Source: Butyrivibrio sp. AC2005
GTDB taxonomy: Bacteria > Bacillota > Clostridia > Lachnospirales > Lachnospiraceae
DNA: 64,000 nt
Assembly: GCF_000424145.1 (NCBI RefSeq)
Contig: NZ_AUJI01000014.1
Span: forward strand, 56,636-120,635
Direction of reading: 5' to 3'
Shown here: one piece after another, positions 8,276-16,950 of the stretch
Numbering within the stretch: the stretch's first letter is position 1
How the letters are laid out: each line of letters starts with the position of its first letter
The notes under the pieces: model-generated
Databases searched by the model: none
Told to the model about the DNA's origin: nothing
The model's input: only the letters and a program-made list of their open reading frames with translations
Translations under genes and position numbers: made by a program

Positions 8276-9253
8276 TCAACCTTTTACCGCGCCAATCATG
8301 ATTCCCTTTACGAAATACTTCTGGAAGATCGGGTAAACCAGCATGATAGGAAGTACTACGATAACCGTAATAGTCATACGTACACTTGTTGTGGTCTGAG
8401 CTGTAGCAGCAGCTGCTGCAAGTGATGCTGTACTTGATGTACTCTGTGCCAGTGATGCAAGTGAGCTTGCCTGGTTCAGGTACTGGTAAAGCACGAACTG
8501 TAAGGGATACAGCTTAGTATCTGTCATAAGAAGCAGTGTATCCTGGAAAGCATTCCACTGGCTGACAGCTGAGAAAATAGCAACTGTTGCCATGATAGGC
8601 TTGATAACCGGAATGATAACCCTAAAGAATACTGTAAGCACTCCTGCTCCATCCATCTCCGCAGCTTCCTGAAGCTCCTTCGGCACCGACTCTACGAAGG
8701 TCTTTGTAAGAATCAGGTTGAAGGGTGATACGATTGCAGGAAGTATATATCCCCAGAAATTGTTGGTCAGGTGCATCTGCTTCATAACCAAATACCACGG
8801 AATAATTCCGGCATTGAAGTACATGGTAGCAACAACGACTCTGTACCAGAACTTTCTCTTCCACATCTTATCCTGTGTGAACATGAATCCAAGAAAAGCT
8901 GATGCAAAAACTGTGGCTCCTGTTCCAAGAACTGTTCTCAGAAGAGAAATCTTGAATGCCTGAGGAAGCCCCTCAATTCTGAATGCTGATATGTAGTTGT
9001 GTAAATGTATCTGCTGTGGGAGGAAAAGAATATCTCCTCTCGCACTTATATCGTTTGCACTGATTGTATTTATAACTATGTAATAGAAGGGATACAGGCA
9101 CAGGAAAGCAGCTATTGTGAAGATGATATAGCAGACTATCTCAACTGCACGGTCCCCCGCACTTACATGCATCTTACTTTTTTTGTTTGTCTGAGAGTTA
9201 TTTGTATCTTTCATAGTTTTTACCGAACCTGTCATTGTATGTGTAATAGCCAT
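8276..9253 (-). CDS. Carbohydrate ABC transporter permease (LplC/YtcP type)
   Basis: A 325-residue inner-membrane permease with about six transmembrane helices. The cytoplasmic EAA loop reads ELQEAAEMDGAGVLTVFFRV, the contact site for the ATPase subunit. The N-terminus carries a roughly 30-residue polar extension before the first helix; a downstream ATG (MKDTNN) is an alternative start, but the ATG at 9253 has the better site (GGAGGTAAGAAAA). It follows the partner permease by 15 nt. No ATPase gene is present in the window, so a shared MsmK-like ATPase encoded elsewhere is expected for this transporter class. Confidence 0.9.
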   Translation of the reverse strand: MAITHTMTGSVKTMKDTNNSQTNKKSKMHVSAGDRAVEIVCYIIFTIAAFLCLYPFYYIVINTISANDISARGDILFLPQQIHLHNYISAFRIEGLPQAFKISLLRTVLGTGATVFASAFLGFMFTQDKMWKRKFWYRVVVATMYFNAGIIPWYLVMKQMHLTNNFWGYILPAIVSPFNLILTKTFVESVPKELQEAAEMDGAGVLTVFFRVIIPVIKPIMATVAIFSAVSQWNAFQDTLLLMTDTKLYPLQFVLYQYLNQASSLASLAQSTSSTASLAAAAATAQTTTSVRMTITVIVVLPIMLVYPIFQKYFVKGIMIGAVKG

Positions 9254-9268
9254 TTTTCTTACCTCCGT

Positions 9269-10177
9269 TTAGAGAATGCTCTCGCCGCGAATCGACTTGG
9301 AGGCTCTGTTAACTATGAAAAGTAACACAAGGCTGACAAGACTCTTCAACATACTAATTGCAACTGATACTGAATAACCGCCACTACCCATGGCCATGTT
9401 GTAAACGTACAGGTCAAGAACCTGAATGTAATCTTTGTTGAACGCATTCTGGAATACGTAGTACTGCTCCATTCCGTTGTTAAGGAAGTTGGCAACATTT
9501 AATACCAAAAGAACAAAGTATGTAGGAAGCAGGCTAGGAATAGTGATATGCCAGATAACCTGCATTCTTGTTGCTCCATCAACCTTAGCTGCCTGGATAA
9601 GCTCATCATCGATACTTGATATTGCAGCTATGTACATGATTGCTGCCCATCCGAGATTTTTCCATGTAAGCCATAACCACTGTGTGAACCATACATGCTC
9701 TGATGATTGAAGGAAAAGTATCGGTGTGCTGATAACTCCCATTTTCATAAGAAGAGAGTTCATCATACCTGTACTGTTAAACAGTGAGAACGCTATGGAG
9801 TAAACCATTACCCAGCTGACGAAGTTAGGAAGTGTTGTTACTGTCTGTACAAACTTTCTGAACTTTACGCCTCTGATCTCATTGAGAAATACTGCGAACA
9901 GCATAGGAAGCCAGCTTGTTCCGAGTGTAAGTCCGCTCATCGCAAATGTATTTTTTAATACCTGGATAAGCTGTTTTACCTTAACATCTGTGCTAACCAG
10001 TGATGCAAACCACTTGAATCCGACAAATGCACTGTTTGCCAATGTCTTCGGTGGTTTGTAATCATAGAATGCATATAGCCAACCGTATAGCGGGTAATAA
10101 CTGAACAGTAAAACCAGCACTATAAACGGAAGTACTAATAGGAAAAGTTGATACGAATACGCTTTTTTCTTAGTCAA
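9269..10177 (-). CDS. Carbohydrate ABC transporter permease (LplB type)
   Basis: A 302-residue six-helix permease and first gene of the transporter operon. The EAA-type motif reads DDELIQAAKVDGATRMQVIW. The start is a TTG at 10177 placed 6 nt after a strong AGGAGG, and no in-frame ATG competes near the N-terminus. It pairs with the downstream LplC-type permease to form the membrane channel for the lipoprotein-bound sugar. The gene is divergent from the beta-helix protein across a 233-nt regulatory region. Confidence 0.9.
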   Translation of the reverse strand: MTKKKAYSYQLFLLVLPFIVLVLLFSYYPLYGWLYAFYDYKPPKTLANSAFVGFKWFASLVSTDVKVKQLIQVLKNTFAMSGLTLGTSWLPMLFAVFLNEIRGVKFRKFVQTVTTLPNFVSWVMVYSIAFSLFNSTGMMNSLLMKMGVISTPILFLQSSEHVWFTQWLWLTWKNLGWAAIMYIAAISSIDDELIQAAKVDGATRMQVIWHITIPSLLPTYFVLLVLNVANFLNNGMEQYYVFQNAFNKDYIQVLDLYVYNMAMGSGGYSVSVAISMLKSLVSLVLLFIVNRASKSIRGESIL

Positions 10178-10324
10178 ATTGCACCTCCTCAGTTCATCCT
10201 CTTTCTATGGACAAACAATCCTTTATACAAGTAAATACTAGCCTAGGGAAAATCGCATAGCTATTCATTTATTGTCATATTGCATATAATTCTTGCTATT
10301 TGATGGAAACTTTTATGCAACTTA

Positions 10325-10377
10325 TTGACATGGCAATTCGTAAATCGTACGATGAATCATATTTTATACAATTCATC
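10325..10377 (+). promoter_or_regulatory. Promoter and operator-like palindromes for the beta-helix gene
   Basis: TTGACA (10325-10330) and TACGAT (10348-10353) are spaced by 17 nt. A perfect palindrome ATCGTACGAT (10344-10353) covers the -10 hexamer, and GATGAAT (10351-10357) repeats inverted as ATTCATC (10371-10377) around the expected start point. This is the geometry of a repressor operator. The remaining part of the 10178-10410 intergenic region is AT-rich with no gene. Confidence 0.5.
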
Positions 10378-10410
10378 ATTTATTTTTACTAATGTATTGG
10401 GAGGAAATGT

Positions 10411-12402
10411 ATGATTTATTATGTAGACGCCAATGCTTTCCGCGATGGTGACGGAAGCGAAAACAGGCCTTTCAGACAAATTAATGAGGCCGCAAAAATT
10501 GCTCGTCCGGGTGATGAAGTAATCGTAAAGCCCGGTATATACCGCGAACGTGTTGTTCCTGTAAATGCGGGAGAAGAAAACGCAAGAATTACATATCGTT
10601 CTGAGAAGCCTTTAGGTGCCGTTATAACCGGTGCTGAGCTAATTACAAACTGGAAAAAGGAAAAAGGCGGAGTTTATAGCGCAAGAATTAACAACTCTGT
10701 TTTTGGCAATTTCAATCCTTATATTGAGCGGGTTTACGGAGACTGGTACTTCTCTCCCATCATTCGCCATACAGGATCTGTTTTCATCAATGATCTCATG
10801 ATGTATGAGGCAGCTTCTCTTGAGGAATGCAAAAAAGGAAAACCTGACCCTTATGCTTGGCACCCGGATGAAGCCAAGTATCTCTGGTACACAGAGCAGG
10901 ACGGCGATGAAACAGTAATCTATGCAAACTTTCAGGATTTTGATCCTAATAAGGAAAAGGTTGAGATCAGCGTAAGAAGAAATTGCTTCATGCCTGATGA
11001 AAATGGTATTAATTACATTACCGTCAGCGGATTTTTAATTACAAAAGCAGCTACAACCTGGGCACCGCCTGCTGCCTACCAGGACGGAATGATCGGTCCT
11101 CACTGGAGCAAGGGATGGATCATAGAAGACTGCGAAATCAGCAACAGCAGATGCTGCGGTATCTCCCTGGGAAAATATCTTGATCCCGAAAACGACATGT
11201 ACTTCACTGTCAAGCATGTTAAGAGTCCCACTCAGATGGAGCGCGACGCTGTATGCCGCGGTCAGTATCATGGATGGTTAAAGGAGAATATCGGACATCA
11301 CATAATCAGACGCTGCCATATTCATCATTGCGAACAGACCGGTATTGTAGGCCGTATGGGCGGAGTCTTCTCAACAATCGAAGACTGTCACATCCATCAC
11401 GTTTGCAATTCACAACAGCTTGGTGGTGCAGAGACAGCCGGTATAAAGCTTCATGCCGCAATTGATGTAACCATCAGAAGAAATCACATCCACAACTGTA
11501 TCATGGGTGTATGGCTTGACTGGCAGGCACAGGGTGCAAGAGTCACTCAGAACCTCATGCACGATAACTGCAGACCTGAAGGAATAGAGCAGTCTCCCGG
11601 TGCTATGTTCAATACCGATGTCTTCATCGAGGTAGGTCATGGTCCTACCCTTATTGATAATAACCTTCTGCTTTCACCTGTATCTATCACGATTCCCAGT
11701 GAGGGCATTGCGGTTATCCACAATCTGGTACTCGGAAGCTTCAGCCTTATTAACTCAGGCGTTGACAGCATTGTTAACGATCAGAGAGAGCCTCGTTATA
11801 CTCCTTATCACATCCGTCACCGCACCGAGGTTGCAGGCTTTATGACCATCCTTCATGGTGATGACAGAGTATACAACAACATCTTCGTTCAGCAGTATAA
11901 GGTAACAGATAAAAAGAAGACCGCACAGGATGCCGATTATCAGGTAGTTGGTACAGCACCTTTTGATATCTTCCCTACCTACGAGGAATGGGAAGATCAG
12001 TTTGACTTTACCAAGAATCCTGACATGGGCGGCCTTGCAAAGGCACACTTTGGACACCTTCCTGTATGGATTGATGGAAACGCATACTTTGATGGCGCAA
12101 CTGTATATAAGAAAGAAAAGAACAAGCTTGTTGATAAGAAGTCAAAGGTATCCGTTACTGTTTCTGAAAAGGACGGCAGCTGGTATGTAAAGAGTGATCT
12201 CTTTGATAAACTCGGAGACTTCACCTGCAACGTCCTCACAACAGAGACTCTCGGCAAAGCCTTCGAACCCGAACAGTGCTTTGAGAATCCCGATGGAACT
12301 CCCATCACCTTTGATAAGGATTACTTCGGAGCCCACAGAGATCCTTCTGTAATCCCCGGACCGTTTGCAACAGCCAATAGTACAGAAGTAAAAGTATTTT
12401 AA
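10411..12402 (+). CDS. Cytoplasmic right-handed beta-helix protein, probable polysaccharide-active enzyme
   Basis: A 663-residue protein whose N-terminus (YYVDANAFRDGDGSENRPF) and following PGDEVIVKPGIYRERV are hallmarks of DUF1565/right-handed parallel beta-helix proteins. Many short repeats of the form I-x-x-C-x-I-H-H-C (for example near 295-345) form the helix rungs. No signal peptide is present, so it acts in the cytosol, presumably on oligosaccharides brought in by the divergent transporter. Glycoside hydrolase (GH141-like) or lyase activity is possible, but no catalytic set can be fixed from sequence alone. The ATG follows GGGAGGAAATGT. Confidence 0.75.
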   Translation: MIYYVDANAFRDGDGSENRPFRQINEAAKIARPGDEVIVKPGIYRERVVPVNAGEENARITYRSEKPLGAVITGAELITNWKKEKGGVYSARINNSVFGNFNPYIERVYGDWYFSPIIRHTGSVFINDLMMYEAASLEECKKGKPDPYAWHPDEAKYLWYTEQDGDETVIYANFQDFDPNKEKVEISVRRNCFMPDENGINYITVSGFLITKAATTWAPPAAYQDGMIGPHWSKGWIIEDCEISNSRCCGISLGKYLDPENDMYFTVKHVKSPTQMERDAVCRGQYHGWLKENIGHHIIRRCHIHHCEQTGIVGRMGGVFSTIEDCHIHHVCNSQQLGGAETAGIKLHAAIDVTIRRNHIHNCIMGVWLDWQAQGARVTQNLMHDNCRPEGIEQSPGAMFNTDVFIEVGHGPTLIDNNLLLSPVSITIPSEGIAVIHNLVLGSFSLINSGVDSIVNDQREPRYTPYHIRHRTEVAGFMTILHGDDRVYNNIFVQQYKVTDKKKTAQDADYQVVGTAPFDIFPTYEEWEDQFDFTKNPDMGGLAKAHFGHLPVWIDGNAYFDGATVYKKEKNKLVDKKSKVSVTVSEKDGSWYVKSDLFDKLGDFTCNVLTTETLGKAFEPEQCFENPDGTPITFDKDYFGAHRDPSVIPGPFATANSTEVKVF

Positions 12403-12412
12403 TGTTATAGGG

Positions 12413-12455
12413 AGCTGTGAAAAATGAGAAATCATTCATTCACAGCTTCTTTTTT
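12413..12455 (+). terminator. Intrinsic terminator after the beta-helix gene
   Basis: AGCTGTGAA (12413-12421) pairs with TTCACAGCT (12439-12447), followed by a T-rich tail. Confidence 0.85.
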
Positions 12456-12617
12456 AATATTTTTCCCACAAACCGTGCCATTTTATACATAAATGTGTTA
12501 AACTAAAATGTACGCGGAAGTTTCTATAGAAGCCTCAACTGGCTTTCATTCTGTCTTTCGGGTATTCTTATTCCAAATCCCCAAGAGGGAAATCTCCAAA
12601 TGAAAGGTGGTGGTTTT
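12456..12617 (+). promoter_or_regulatory. mgtE leader region
   Basis: This 160-nt untranslated stretch precedes the small leader ORF. A GAAGCC/GGCTTT hairpin (about 12530-12557) and a TCCC/GGGA hairpin near 12588 are visible. The M-box magnesium riboswitch consensus was looked for and not seen. No strong promoter could be fixed; a TAAAAT near 12505 is a weak -10 candidate. Confidence 0.35.
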
Positions 12618-12731
12618 ATGAAGAAGATTAAACATGTAAGTAGCGATAATCCTCTGCCTCGAAGTACATACTTAATAGAAAACCACACCGAAAGGAGATC
12701 TCCATGGAAGAAAACACAATCATTGACGTAA
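12618..12731 (+). CDS. 37-residue leader peptide overlapping mgtE
   Basis: An ATG at 12618 behind a strong AAAGGTGGTGG site opens a 37-codon frame ending at TAA 12729-12731, so it overlaps the first 28 nt of mgtE in another frame. The peptide starts MKKIKHVSSDNPLPRSTYLI and has a basic C-terminus (ERRSPWKKTQSLT). The mgtE ribosome site lies inside it. The N-P-L-P-R run recalls the T-P-L-P-R segment of enterobacterial MgtL, a leader peptide whose translation senses magnesium; this is a resemblance in position and composition, not demonstrated homology. Overlap implies translational coupling. Confidence 0.6.
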   Translation: MKKIKHVSSDNPLPRSTYLIENHTERRSPWKKTQSLT

Positions 12732-14059
12732 TCCGTGAACTCCTAGAGAGCAAGCAGTATACCAAACTTCGTCAGACTTTTGCTGAAATGAATACTGCGG
12801 ATATCGCTGCTATCATGGACGACATGGAAAATGAAGATTCATTAAAAATGTTCCGCATCCTGCCTAAGGACATGGCTGCGGATGTATTTGCCAACCTCGA
12901 AATTGAGGATCAGCAGTACATTATTCAATCTCTATCCGATAAAGAAGCCGGCAACATCATCGATAACCTGATGGCCGATGATGCTACAGACCTTTTGGAA
13001 GAGATGCCTGCAAGTATAGTAAAAAAGATTCTTGCGAATGCAAGACCTGATACAAGAGCGGATATAAACCATCTGCTCAGATACCCTGAGGATTCCGCAG
13101 GTTCCATCATGACTGTGGAGTATGTAGACCTCAAGGAATACATGACAGTTGAACAGGCCATAGCCCGAATAAGGAAAATGGGCCTTGATTCAGAAACAGT
13201 AAATACCTGCTACGTTGTAACAAACCAGAGAATACTGGTAGGTACAGTTGCTCTTCGTTATCTTCTTATTAAAGATGGCGATGAAAAAATCGGCGACATC
13301 ATGAATACTCATGTCATAAGTATTAACACTATGACTGACCAGGAAGAAGCCGCCAACATGTTCAAGAAGTACGACTTCACCGTGATGCCTGTGGTTGATA
13401 ACGAGAATCGAATGATCGGTATCATCACCATCGATGACGTTGTCGACATCATTGAAGAAGAGGCTACCGAGGATATCGAGAAGATGGCAGCTATCATCCC
13501 TTCCGATAAGCCATATTCGCGAATCGGTATTGTTGATATCTATAAAAACAGAATGCCCTGGCTGCTGTTTTTGATGATAAGTGCAACCTTTACAGGAGCA
13601 ATTATTACCAAGTTCTCAGATGCACTTTCTGCATATGTTGTGCTAACCGCTTATATTCCAATGCTGATGGACACCGGTGGTAATGCGGGCTCACAGGCAA
13701 GTGTATCAATTATACGTAGTTTGTCGCTGGGAGAAATAGAGTTTGTTGATATCTTCAAGGTATGGTGGAAGGAAATACGTGTCGCTGTACTTTGTGGTGT
13801 TACACTTTCAGTTGCTAACTTTGTGAAGCTGCTTATAATTGACAAACTTGCAATTCCTGTTGCAGCAGTTGTTTGTCTGACACTTGTAATTGTTGTCATC
13901 ATCGCAAAGAGCATAGGATGCCTTCTTCCTATGTGCGCTGACAAGCTTGGATTTGACCCTGCAGTAATGGCTTCACCAATGATTACGACTATTGTAGATG
14001 CAATATCGCTACTGGCGTACTTTACAATTGCAACACAGCTGCTTCATCTGGCAGTATAA
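12704..14059 (+). CDS. mgtE: Magnesium transporter MgtE
   Basis: A 451-residue Mg2+-gated channel. The N-terminal superhelical domain (1-125) holds repeated L-x-x-x-D/E-A-x-x-(I/L) units. A CBS pair (about 130-255, with HVISINTMTDQEEAANMFKK and MIGIITIDDVVDI) senses intracellular Mg2+. A connecting helix leads to five transmembrane helices (about 280-450) with the signature PMLMDTGGNAGSQAS in the pore helix. The ATG has an AAAGGAG site located within the small upstream ORF. Followed by a bidirectional terminator, so mgtE is monocistronic apart from the leader ORF. Confidence 0.95.
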   Translation: MEENTIIDVIRELLESKQYTKLRQTFAEMNTADIAAIMDDMENEDSLKMFRILPKDMAADVFANLEIEDQQYIIQSLSDKEAGNIIDNLMADDATDLLEEMPASIVKKILANARPDTRADINHLLRYPEDSAGSIMTVEYVDLKEYMTVEQAIARIRKMGLDSETVNTCYVVTNQRILVGTVALRYLLIKDGDEKIGDIMNTHVISINTMTDQEEAANMFKKYDFTVMPVVDNENRMIGIITIDDVVDIIEEEATEDIEKMAAIIPSDKPYSRIGIVDIYKNRMPWLLFLMISATFTGAIITKFSDALSAYVVLTAYIPMLMDTGGNAGSQASVSIIRSLSLGEIEFVDIFKVWWKEIRVAVLCGVTLSVANFVKLLIIDKLAIPVAAVVCLTLVIVVIIAKSIGCLLPMCADKLGFDPAVMASPMITTIVDAISLLAYFTIATQLLHLAV

Positions 14060-14100
14060 AAAAATGCCTTTTCCATAATTGCTTTGGAAAAGGCATTTTT
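14060..14100. terminator. Bidirectional intrinsic terminator
   Basis: AAAAATGCCTTTTCC pairs with GGAAAAGGCATTTTT around an 11-nt loop, with T runs on both strands. It ends mgtE. Confidence 0.88.
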
Positions 14101-14136
14101 CATACCAGTTACTGTGTTTTAATCTAATTCACATAA

Positions 14137-14186
14137 ATATTAACCCTTTTTAACCTCAACGTCTACAGGTTAAAAAGGGTTAATAT
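14137..14186. repeat. Perfect 20-bp inverted repeat
   Basis: ATATTAACCCTTTTTAACCT (14137-14156) is repeated in perfect inversion at 14167-14186 with a 10-nt spacer. Neither side has the U-tract of an intrinsic terminator, and separate terminators for mgtE and pflB flank it. Confidence 0.75.
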
Positions 14187-14193
14187 CATATAT

Positions 14194-14230
14194 AAAAACA
14201 GGCGCCCCGGACATGTATGTTCGGAGCGCC
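14194..14230 (-). terminator. Intrinsic terminator of pflB
   Basis: On the minus strand GGCGCTCCGAACAT pairs with ATGTCCGGGGCGCC around a 2-nt apex, with one mismatch and one wobble, followed by TGTTTTT. Confidence 0.8.
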
Positions 14231-14246
14231 GTAATATTTACAGCAA

Positions 14247-16511
14247 TTACATTGATTCGTGGCAGGTTCTGTTAATTACATCCATCTGCTGCTCTCTTGT
14301 GAGGTCGATGAACTTAACAGCATATCCTGATACACGGATTGTGAAGTTAGCATACTCAGGCTTTTCAGGATGCTCCATAGCGTCCTTAAGCTTCTCAACG
14401 CCAAATACGTTAACATTAAGGTGGTGTGCTCCCTGATCAAAGTAACCATCCATAACGTTTACAAGCTTGTCAGCGCGCTCTTCGTCATCGTGACCAAGTG
14501 CACCGGGATTGATGGTCTGTGTATTTGAAATACCATCAAGTGCATACTCGTAAGGAAGCTTTGCTACTGAGTTAAGTGAAGCAAGAAGTCCACTCTGCTC
14601 TGCGCCGTATGCCGGGTTAGCACCGGGTGCAAAAGGAGCAAATGCAGGTCTTCCGTCCGGAAGAGCACCTGTAGCCTTACCATAAACAACGTTTGAAGTA
14701 ATTGTAAGGATTGATGTTGTAGGCTCTGAGTTTCTGTATGTGTGGTTCTTCTTAACCTTCTTAAGGAAAGTCTTAAGGAGCCATACAGCGATCTCATCAG
14801 CTCTCTCATCATCATTACCATACTTAGGGAAGTCACCCTCAATCTTGTAATCTACAACAAGACCTGACTCATCTCTTACTGTCTTAACCTTTGCATACTT
14901 GATAGCGCAAAGTGAATCAACTACGTGTGAGAAGCCTGCGATACCTGTAGCGAATGTACGACGTACATCTGTATCGATAAGAGCCATCTCAGCCGCTTCG
15001 TAATAGTACTTATCATGCATGTACTGGATAAGGTTGAGGATATTTACATAGAGACTAGCAAGCCAATCCATCATCTTATCATACTTAGCCATAACCTCAT
15101 CATAATCAAGGTACTCAGATGTGATAGGTGCATACTCAGGACCTACCTGCATGTGGTTACCCTGCTTGTCGAGGAACTTCTCATCCTTACCACCGTTGAT
15201 AGCGTAAAGAAGACATTTAGCAAGGTTTGCTCTTGCTCCGAAGAACTGCATCTCTTTACCTGTCTGTGTAGCTGATACGCAGCAGCAAATGCTGTAATCA
15301 TCACCCCATACAGGACGCATAACATCATCGTTCTCATACTGGATTGAAGATGTTGTAACTGAAATCTTAGCAGCATACTTCTTGAAGTTCTTAGGAAGTC
15401 TTGAAGAATACAGTACTGTAAGGTTAGGCTCAGGTGAAGGTCCCATGTTCTCAAGTGTGTGAAGGAATCTGTAGTCGTTCTTTGTAACCATGTGACGACC
15501 ATCCATGCCAAGTCCGCCAACCTCAAGTGTTGCCCAAACCGGATCTCCTGAGAAGAGCTGGTTGTAGCTGGGGATACGAGCAAACTTAACCATACGACAT
15601 TTCATAACAAGATGGTCGATAAGCTCCTGTGCCTCAGACTCAGTAAGTGTACCTTCCTTAAGGTCTCTCTCAATATAAATATCAAGGAATGTGGAAACAC
15701 GTCCAACTGACATTGCAGCACCGTTCTGTGTCTTGATAGCTGCAAGATAACCAAAGTATAACCACTGAACTGCTTCTCTTGCATTCTTAGCAGGCTGTGA
15801 AATGTCAAATCCGTAAACAGCTGCCATTTCCTTCATTCCGCGAAGAGCTCTCATCTGCTCAGCGATCTCTTCTCTCTGACGGATAACATCATCAGTCATA
15901 ACGCCGCATCCGCAAAGTGAGAAATCTTCCTTCTTCTGCTCAATAAGGAAATCAATACCGTAAAGAGCAACTCTACGATAGTCGCCCACGATACGTCCAC
16001 GTCCGTATGTATCCGGAAGGCCTGTTACGATGTGGCTGTGACGAGCTGCCATCATCTCAGGTGTATAAGCATCAAAAACTGCCTGGTTGTGAGTCTTGTG
16101 ATACTCTGTGAAAATCTTGTGATACTTCTCATTTACCTTAAAGCCGTATGTCTCAGCAGCCTGCTCAGCCATCTTAATTCCGCCGTAAGGCATAAATGCT
16201 CTCTTAAGAGGCTTGTCTGTCTGAAGACCTACAACAGTCTCAAGATCCTTCATAGACTCATCAATATATCCGGGGCCATAAGCTGTAAGTCCGGAAACAA
16301 CCTCTGTCTCGCACTCAAGAACGCCTCCGTTCTCACGCTCCTTCTTCTGAAGCTCCTGAAGTTTACCCCAGAGCTTATCTGTAGCCTCTGTAGCATCAGC
16401 AAGGAAACTCTCGTCTCCGTCATACATAGTATAGTTGTTCTGAATAAAGTCTCTTAAGTTAACTTCATCAGTCCACTTATTTCCTTTAAAGCCTCTCCAT
16501 TCGTCTCTCAT
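14247..16511 (-). CDS. pflB: Formate C-acetyltransferase (pyruvate formate-lyase)
   Basis: A 754-residue glycyl-radical enzyme converting pyruvate and CoA to acetyl-CoA and formate in anaerobic metabolism. The adjacent catalytic cysteines lie in [19 protein letters not shown] and the radical Gly in the C-terminal [13 protein letters not shown] motif. Full length. The ATG follows GAGGAGC. It has its own long upstream region and is separated from pflA by a terminator and a GC-rich repeat, although pflA encodes its activator. Confidence 0.97.
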   Translation of the reverse strand: MRDEWRGFKGNKWTDEVNLRDFIQNNYTMYDGDESFLADATEATDKLWGKLQELQKKERENGGVLECETEVVSGLTAYGPGYIDESMKDLETVVGLQTDKPLKRAFMPYGGIKMAEQAAETYGFKVNEKYHKIFTEYHKTHNQAVFDAYTPEMMAARHSHIVTGLPDTYGRGRIVGDYRRVALYGIDFLIEQKKEDFSLCGCGVMTDDVIRQREEIAEQMRALRGMKEMAAVYGFDISQPAKNAREAVQWLYFGYLAAIKTQNGAAMSVGRVSTFLDIYIERDLKEGTLTESEAQELIDHLVMKCRMVKFARIPSYNQLFSGDPVWATLEVGGLGMDGRHMVTKNDYRFLHTLENMGPSPEPNLTVLYSSRLPKNFKKYAAKISVTTSSIQYENDDVMRPVWGDDYSICCCVSATQTGKEMQFFGARANLAKCLLYAINGGKDEKFLDKQGNHMQVGPEYAPITSEYLDYDEVMAKYDKMMDWLASLYVNILNLIQYMHDKYYYEAAEMALIDTDVRRTFATGIAGFSHVVDSLCAIKYAKVKTVRDESGLVVDYKIEGDFPKYGNDDERADEIAVWLLKTFLKKVKKNHTYRNSEPTTSILTITSNVVYGKATGALPDGRPAFAPFAPGANPAYGAEQSGLLASLNSVAKLPYEYALDGISNTQTINPGALGHDDEERADKLVNVMDGYFDQGAHHLNVNVFGVEKLKDAMEHPEKPEYANFTIRVSGYAVKFIDLTREQQMDVINRTCHESM

Positions 16512-16732
16512 AATATCTGCTCCTCTCTTTCTGAAAAAACGATACCACCCTTGACTCTATTGTAAAGTTGCAAAAGCAACAAAATAGGAAAGAATTGTGT
16601 GCCAAAATTTTACAACCACTATATATTGTATATTGTGATATATAAACCACTAGATGTATATCTGCAAATTGACACCCGATTGGTATTCTTACATATACTG
16701 CTTAACTTTTCAACCTAAAACCGCGAAAAAAA
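16512..16732 (-). promoter_or_regulatory. pflB upstream regulatory region
   Basis: AT-rich 220-nt region with no gene. On the minus strand AGTGGTT occurs twice about 30 nt apart, flanking TATATATCACAATATAC, and a GTTGC/GCAAC dyad lies about 60 nt before pflB. These are plausible regulator or promoter elements, but no consensus promoter or known redox-regulator site could be assigned. Confidence 0.3.
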
Positions 16733-16763
16733 GCCAAAGTTGATAACTTTTGTCAACTTTGGC
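16733..16763. terminator. Bidirectional intrinsic terminator between pflA and pflB
   Basis: GCCAAAGTTGA (16733-16743) pairs with TCAACTTTGGC (16753-16763) around 9 nt, with T runs on both strands. It should end the cotransporter-hypB-pflA transcript before pflB. Confidence 0.82.
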
Positions 16764-16812
16764 AATTTTTTAACATAAAAATTATGTTTACTTGTATGTT
16801 TTTTTCTATATA

Positions 16813-16910
16813 GCCCTCATCCGCCCCTTCGGGGCACCTGTCTTCGCTCCGCTCCGGTCCGCGCTAAACCAACGTCCCCCGGACGTTGAGCGCCCCCAGA
16901 GGGGGAAGGC
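16813..16910. repeat. GC-rich multi-hairpin extragenic repeat (REP/MITE-like)
   Basis: A 98-nt GC-rich island in an AT-rich intergenic region. It contains GCCCC-ttc-GGGGC, a nested stem in which GCGCT/AGCGC encloses CAACGTCC/GGACGTTG, and a terminal CCCCC/GGGGG stem. GCCCTCATCCGCC at one end and GGGGGAAGGC at the other resemble repeats often found between genes in gut and rumen Firmicutes. No coding frame is evident. Confidence 0.65.
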
Positions 16911-16950
16911 ATATTGGGTTGCTAATTATTCTTCATAACGGTATATTTAG

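Noticed and set aside
12456..12617. M-box (ykoK) magnesium riboswitch before mgtE
   Set aside because: The conserved core sequences of the M-box were looked for and not found; the leader ORF is better supported.
16681..16763. Protein-binding operator for pflB in the GCCAAAGTTGA dyad
   Set aside because: The dyad has flanking T runs on both strands and a stem-loop geometry, so a bidirectional terminator explains it better.
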